Shown: positions 12,768 through 14,116 of the stretch, piece after piece
Position numbering within the stretch: position 1 is the first letter of the stretch
Layout of the letters: each line of letters starts with the position of its first letter
Source of the DNA: Bacillota bacterium
GTDB lineage: Bacteria > Vulcanimicrobiota > JAMDEM01
Length of the DNA: 14,116 bases
Direction: 5' to 3'
Assembly (NCBI GenBank): GCA_023486985.1
Contig: JAMDEM010000124.1
Span: forward strand, 1 to 14,116
Translations under genes and position numbers: made by a program
Notes under the pieces: model-generated
Told to the model about the DNA's origin: nothing
Seen by the model: the letters and a program-made list of their open reading frames with translations, nothing else
The model's database searches: none

Positions 12768-12896
12768 CTAGTGTCGCATAAATCTCTTTACCATGTTTGT
12801 CATTCTGAGCAAAGCGAAGAATCTTGATTTAGATTGCTTCGTCGCATTCGCTCCTCGCAATGACAGTGTAAAGAAGCGTTAGAGACAGCACACTAG
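12768..12896. repeat. CTAGTGT...ACACTAG outer element carrying a nested repeat
   Basis: Perfect 7-bp ends, CTAGTGT (12768-12774) and ACACTAG (12890-12896), flank about 20-30 nt on each side that are partly complementary (TCTTTAC on the left, GTAAAGA on the right). In the centre sits the TGTCATT...AATGACA element. The whole 129 nt can fold into one long hairpin. Its edge is 8 nt before the antitoxin ribosome binding site. Confidence 0.7.
12798..12865. repeat. TGTCATT...AATGACA dispersed repeat, copy 2
   Basis: A 68-bp element with perfect 7-bp ends (12798-12804 and 12859-12865) and an internal imperfect stem (GAAGAATCT with AGATTGCTTC). It is related to 2438-2501. The sequence CATTCTGAGC...TCCTCGCAATGACA is a pattern that I recognise from intergenic repeats of many bacterial genomes. 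Confidence 0.8.
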
Positions 12897-12903
12897 CTTC
12901 GCT

Positions 12904-12922
12904 GCCGAACTACTCGTTCGGC
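12904..12922. repeat. Short hairpin GCCGAA/TTCGGC
   Basis: A perfect 6-bp stem with a 7-nt loop between the nested repeat and the paired-hairpin repeat, in the gap between the deaminase and antitoxin genes. Confidence 0.55.
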
Positions 12923-12930
12923 TTCATTCT

Positions 12931-13011
12931 TAACTCCCCCTCCCCCCTCTTTGTCAAAGAGGGGGAATTCTTTCTCCTCCCCTTAAGTTAAGGGGAGGTT
13001 AGGCGGGGTTA
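12931..13011. repeat. Paired-hairpin dispersed repeat, copy 2
   Basis: It begins TAACTCCCCC and ends GGGGTTA, as at 484-567. Hairpin one: CCCCCTCTTT/AAAGAGGGGG (12943-12952 and 12956-12965). Hairpin two: CCTCCCCTTAA/TTAAGGGGAGG (12976-12986 and 12988-12998), perfect. It lies 51 nt after the deaminase stop and could act as its terminator. Confidence 0.85.
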
Positions 13012-13062
13012 TACTTTCATTTAACTATGATAATTTTAGCAGTTCGCTTTAAAAATCACAAG

Positions 13063-14088
13063 TTATCCTGCTGTTTCATAATAATACTCATCTAATTTTG
13101 CAATCAATTTTTCTTTATAAGATTCTTCTATAAACGAAGCCTGGAATGAATTTTTTGCAAGCTTGTAAAAATCTTCCTTTCCCAGCTTCAAGGCTTTCTG
13201 GACAGCCAGGTAATTCTCAGCCGCATATCCGCCGAAATAAGCAGGGTCATCAGAATTAATTGTTACAAAAAGCCCCTTCTCCATCATCACCTTTAAAGGG
13301 TGATTTTCCATACTGTCTATTACCCGCAGTCTTAAATTAGACAGGGGACAAAGGGTTAATGGAATATTTCTTTTAACAAGCTCCTTCACCAGATTCTCAT
13401 CATCAAGGGAGTGGTTGCCGTGATCTACGCGGGAAACTTTCAGGATATCCAGCGCCTCCCAGACATATTCAGCCGGTCCCTCTTCGCCTGCATGAGCCAC
13501 AGTTAAAAACCCGGATTTTCGCGCCGCATCATAAACATCCTTAAACTTTGACGGCGGGTTGCCGATTTCCGCAGAATCAAGCCCCACTGCGACAATCCTA
13601 TCCCTATAAGGCAGAGCCTCTTCCAGGGTTTTCATTGCAGATTCAGAAGTTAAATCTCTTAAAAAACACATAATCAGCTTTGCAGATATTCCCAGTTTTT
13701 CCCTGCCTTTTACAACGGCTTTGTGGATGCCGTTAATCACAGTTTCAAAACTGATTCCCCTGCTTGTGTGCGCCTGGGGGTCAAAAAATATTTCAGCATG
13801 AAGGATATTTTGACGGTGCGCCCTTTCAAGGTAAGCCATGGTCATATCAAAAAAATCCTGTTCATGTATTAATACCTGAGTGCCTTCATAATATATATCA
13901 AGAAAATCCTGCAGGTTGCTGAAATTATAAGCCGCCTTAAGCTCCTCAATTGATTTATGTTTGAGCTTGACATTATTTCTCTTTGCAATTTCAAACATCA
14001 ATTCAGGTTCAAAAGTGCCTTCTATATGCAGATGAAGTTCAGCTTTGGGAATTTCTTTGACAAAAGATTCCAATGATAAATCTTTCAT
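13063..14088 (-). CDS. add: Adenosine/adenine deaminase family protein (probably adenine deaminase)
   Basis: A metal-dependent purine deaminase that removes the 6-amino group. Numbering is from the ATG at 14088 (341 aa); GGAG (14096-14099) is 7 nt upstream, which favours it over a GTG two codons earlier. Zinc ligands and catalytic residues are all present: HLH (H19, H21), H199 and E202 in HAGEEGP, H223 in VDHGNHS, and D280/D281 in NSDDPAYFGGY. The blocks EIFFDPQAHTSRG and VGLDSAEIGNPPSKF, and DDPAYFGGY, are those I associate with the Aah1-type adenine deaminases rather than true adenosine deaminases, so adenine to hypoxanthine is the likelier reaction. Its stop is followed by hairpin repeats. 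It appears monocistronic in purine salvage. Confidence 0.92.
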   Translation of the reverse strand: MKDLSLESFVKEIPKAELHLHIEGTFEPELMFEIAKRNNVKLKHKSIEELKAAYNFSNLQDFLDIYYEGTQVLIHEQDFFDMTMAYLERAHRQNILHAEIFFDPQAHTSRGISFETVINGIHKAVVKGREKLGISAKLIMCFLRDLTSESAMKTLEEALPYRDRIVAVGLDSAEIGNPPSKFKDVYDAARKSGFLTVAHAGEEGPAEYVWEALDILKVSRVDHGNHSLDDENLVKELVKRNIPLTLCPLSNLRLRVIDSMENHPLKVMMEKGLFVTINSDDPAYFGGYAAENYLAVQKALKLGKEDFYKLAKNSFQASFIEESYKEKLIAKLDEYYYETAG

Positions 14089-14095
14089 AATCACG

Positions 14096-14099
14096 CTCC
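14096..14099 (-). promoter_or_regulatory. Ribosome binding site of the deaminase gene
   Basis: GGAG on the minus strand, 7 nt before the ATG at 14088 but directly against the alternative GTG. This supports the ATG start. Confidence 0.6.
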
Positions 14100-14116
14100 A
14101 GTCTTTTAACTGCCAA

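Overview
The window is a bacterial chromosome segment carrying a conserved housekeeping gene cluster, all on the minus strand, followed upstream by three small accessory transcription units. In transcription order (right to left) the cluster is rpsB, tsf, pyrH, frr, a small PASTA-like ORF, uppS, cdsA, dxr, rseP, ispG and proS. It makes ribosomal protein S2, EF-Ts, UMP kinase, ribosome recycling factor, undecaprenyl-PP synthase, CDP-diacylglycerol synthase, two MEP-pathway enzymes, the RseP site-2 protease and prolyl-tRNA synthetase. From frr to ispG the genes overlap by 4 nt, abut, or lie 2-14 nt apart, so they are very probably cotranscribed. The cluster joins translation, UTP/CTP supply (PyrH), isoprenoid precursors (Dxr, IspG), the lipid carrier for the cell wall (UppS), phospholipid precursor synthesis (CdsA) and envelope-stress proteolysis (RseP).

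The organism is a bacterium with MEP-pathway isoprenoid synthesis, Shine-Dalgarno translation, frequent TTG starts (tsf, pyrH, the PASTA-like ORF, uppS) and a short, roughly 199-residue EF-Ts. The gene order through rseP-ispG-proS resembles Clostridia-type and several candidate-phylum genomes. The intergenic DNA is full of small palindromic dispersed repeats of the kind I associate with uncultured lineages such as Omnitrophota or Nitrospirota-like bacteria. That assignment is a guess; the sequence does not settle the phylum.

Layout: 1-272 holds a 47-aa plus-strand ORF with its own -10 box and a bidirectional terminator. 280-572 is a gene-free run of perfect palindromes plus a paired-hairpin repeat. 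573-2306 is proS. 2307-2664 is a gene-free gap with nested repeats and a 30-bp tandem repeat that reaches into the ispG stop codon. 2665-9387 is ispG to pyrH. 9388-9631 is a structured gap with a 58-nt hairpin. 9632-11138 is tsf and rpsB. 11139-11549 is a long rpsB leader with a predicted promoter and repeat copies. 11550-12089 is a GNAT acetyltransferase. 12156-12748 is a DUF433/DUF5615 antitoxin-toxin pair. 12749-13062 is repeat-filled. 13063-14088 is an adenosine/adenine deaminase family gene.

I see no phage, CRISPR array, tRNA, rRNA or intact transposase. The coding content is ordinary. What stands out is the non-coding architecture: at least five families of short inverted-repeat elements, some nested in one another, occupying nearly every gap of more than 200 nt; and the small PASTA-like ORF inside the operon.
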